Shown here: positions 13,949 through 14,753 of the stretch, piece by piece
How positions within the stretch are numbered: position 1 is the first letter of the stretch
Layout of the letters: each line of letters starts with the position of its first letter
Assembly: GCA_964617995.1 (NCBI GenBank)
Contig: CAZTXD010000091.1
Span: forward strand, 1-14,753
DNA length: 14,753 nucleotides
From: CAZTXD01 sp964617995
GTDB taxonomy: Bacteria; Actinomycetota; Acidimicrobiia; Spongiisociales; ZC4RG35
Reading direction: 5' to 3'
Program-made: the position numbers and the translations under genes
Notes under the pieces: model-generated
The model's database searches: none
Told to the model about the DNA's origin: nothing
Seen by the model: only the letters and a program-made list of their open reading frames with translations

Positions 13949-14753
13949 TTGCCCGAACCAGCCAAAGTTGCCCCGGCCGCAGGCCGGCTCGGTGTCCTCA
14001 CCCCGGGAATGGGGGCGGTGGCCACGACGCTCTACGCCGGGGTGCTGGCGGCTCGACGCGGCATCGCCGAGCCTTTCGGCTCCTTGACTCAACTCGGTCG
14101 TATCCGTCTCGGTCGTCGCGACGAGGACCGCAATCCCCTGATCCGGGACTTCGCGCCCCTCACCTCCCTCGACGACCTGGTGTTCGGAGGCTGGGACCCC
14201 TATTCGGACGACGCCTACGCCTCGGCGATGAAGGCCGGTGTTCTCGAACCGCGCCATGTCGAGGCCATCGGTGACGAGCTGCGGAGCATCGAACCGATGA
14301 GCGCCATCTTCGAGCACGAATGGGTGCGCAACCTGCCCGGGACCGACAACGTCAAGCCCACCGTCGGTTCCAAGATGGATCAGGCCCATGCTCTGATGGA
14401 GGACATAGACCGTTTCCGGGGCGATCAGGGCCTGGAGCGGGTGGTCATGGTGTGGTGTGGGTCCACCGAGGTCTACCGGGAACCCGCGGAGGTCCACATG
14501 GATCTGGCGTCCTTCGAGGAGGGGCTGAAGAACTCGGACCCGGACATCGCTCCCTCCCAGATCTACGCCTACGCCGCTCTCCAATCGGACGTTCCGTTCG
14601 CCAACGGGGCTCCCAACCTCACCGTCGACCTGCCCGCGCTGCTGGAGCTGGCGGACCAGCGGGACATCCCCGTGTGCGGCAAGGACTTCAAGACCGGCCA
14701 GACACTCATCAAGACGATCGTCGCCCCCGGGTTGAAGGCACGGATGCTGGGCG
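13949..14753 (+). CDS. Inositol-3-phosphate synthase (3' end beyond window)
   Basis: Converts glucose 6-phosphate to myo-inositol phosphate with internal NAD redox cycling, the first step to inositol lipids and, in many actinobacteria, mycothiol. The 268 visible residues show the dinucleotide-binding start RLGVLTPGMGAVATT (13-27), then GSLTQLGRIRLGRR, DLVFGGWDPYSDDAY (76-90), VMVWCGSTEVY (167-176), and PFANGAPNLTVDLPAL with PVCGKDFKTGQTLIKT (241-256). That last segment carries the conserved lysines of the active site. It is the longer bacterial type (about 430-440 residues in known members), so roughly a third is missing past the edge. TTG is chosen as the start because AGGAGG lies seven bases upstream and conserved sequence begins soon after. 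It diverges from the DUF6941-LON pair. Confidence 0.93.
   Translation, partial: MPEPAKVAPAAGRLGVLTPGMGAVATTLYAGVLAARRGIAEPFGSLTQLGRIRLGRRDEDRNPLIRDFAPLTSLDDLVFGGWDPYSDDAYASAMKAGVLEPRHVEAIGDELRSIEPMSAIFEHEWVRNLPGTDNVKPTVGSKMDQAHALMEDIDRFRGDQGLERVVMVWCGSTEVYREPAEVHMDLASFEEGLKNSDPDIAPSQIYAYAALQSDVPFANGAPNLTVDLPALLELADQRDIPVCGKDFKTGQTLIKTIVAPGLKARMLG

Noticed and set aside
13868..14584. 238-residue minus-strand frame opposite the inositol phosphate synthase gene
   Set aside because: The plus-strand product is a clear inositol-3-phosphate synthase with a perfect ribosome site; the minus frame has no recognisable family.
1..14753. CRISPR array, tRNA genes, insertion sequences, phage or defence genes
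   Set aside because: I looked for spaced repeats, tRNA-like arms, transposase motifs and terminal inverted repeats and saw none.

Overview
This is a GC-rich stretch of bacterial chromosome, most likely from an actinobacterium. SufB, the FMN/Fe-S glutamate synthase, the short group 2 sigma factor and the DUF6941 protein all look actinobacterial, and an Acidimicrobiia-type lineage is my best guess; that guess comes from protein style and is untested. Thirteen-odd features carry the window: 12 protein genes, two of them cut by the window edges. There is no tRNA, rRNA, CRISPR array, insertion sequence or phage gene. Codon style is uniform, and nothing suggests recent transfer.

Left part (1-3250, minus strand): a transcription unit reads leftward through a membrane-anchored DUF4015 glycosidase-like protein, a family 5 uracil-DNA glycosylase whose ATG overlaps the upstream stop, and sufD, which runs off the left edge. 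Diverging from it (3356-5395, plus strand) are an RpoD-like sigma factor, a small glycine-rich membrane protein and a short AMP nucleosidase-like enzyme 12 bases behind it.

Centre (5448-11422, minus strand): sufB and, upstream of it, a full-length glutamate synthase large subunit (gltB). sufB has its own candidate promoter, with repeated GATAG elements and a hairpin followed by TTTT in the leader. sufB and sufD encode partners in one Fe-S scaffold complex but are about 4.4 kb apart here, with genes of both orientations between them. Two encoded proteins besides the scaffold probably hold Fe-S clusters: GltB (3Fe-4S) and the uracil-DNA glycosylase (4Fe-4S).

Right part (11474-14753): a short Rossmann-fold protein (plus) converges on a secreted M23 peptidase (minus). 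Upstream of the peptidase are a perfect Crp-type palindrome (TGTGA-N6-TCACA) and a perfect 13-bp hairpin. Next come a coupled pair on the minus strand (DUF6941 protein, then a stand-alone LON substrate-binding domain). Diverging from the pair is an inositol-3-phosphate synthase gene cut by the right edge.

Three genes have a TANNNT box 6-8 bases before their ATG, the usual sign of leaderless transcripts in actinobacteria. Most genes are housekeeping. I see no convincing undescribed multi-gene system; the best leads are the sufB control region, the Crp site at the M23 gene and the DUF6941-LON pair.
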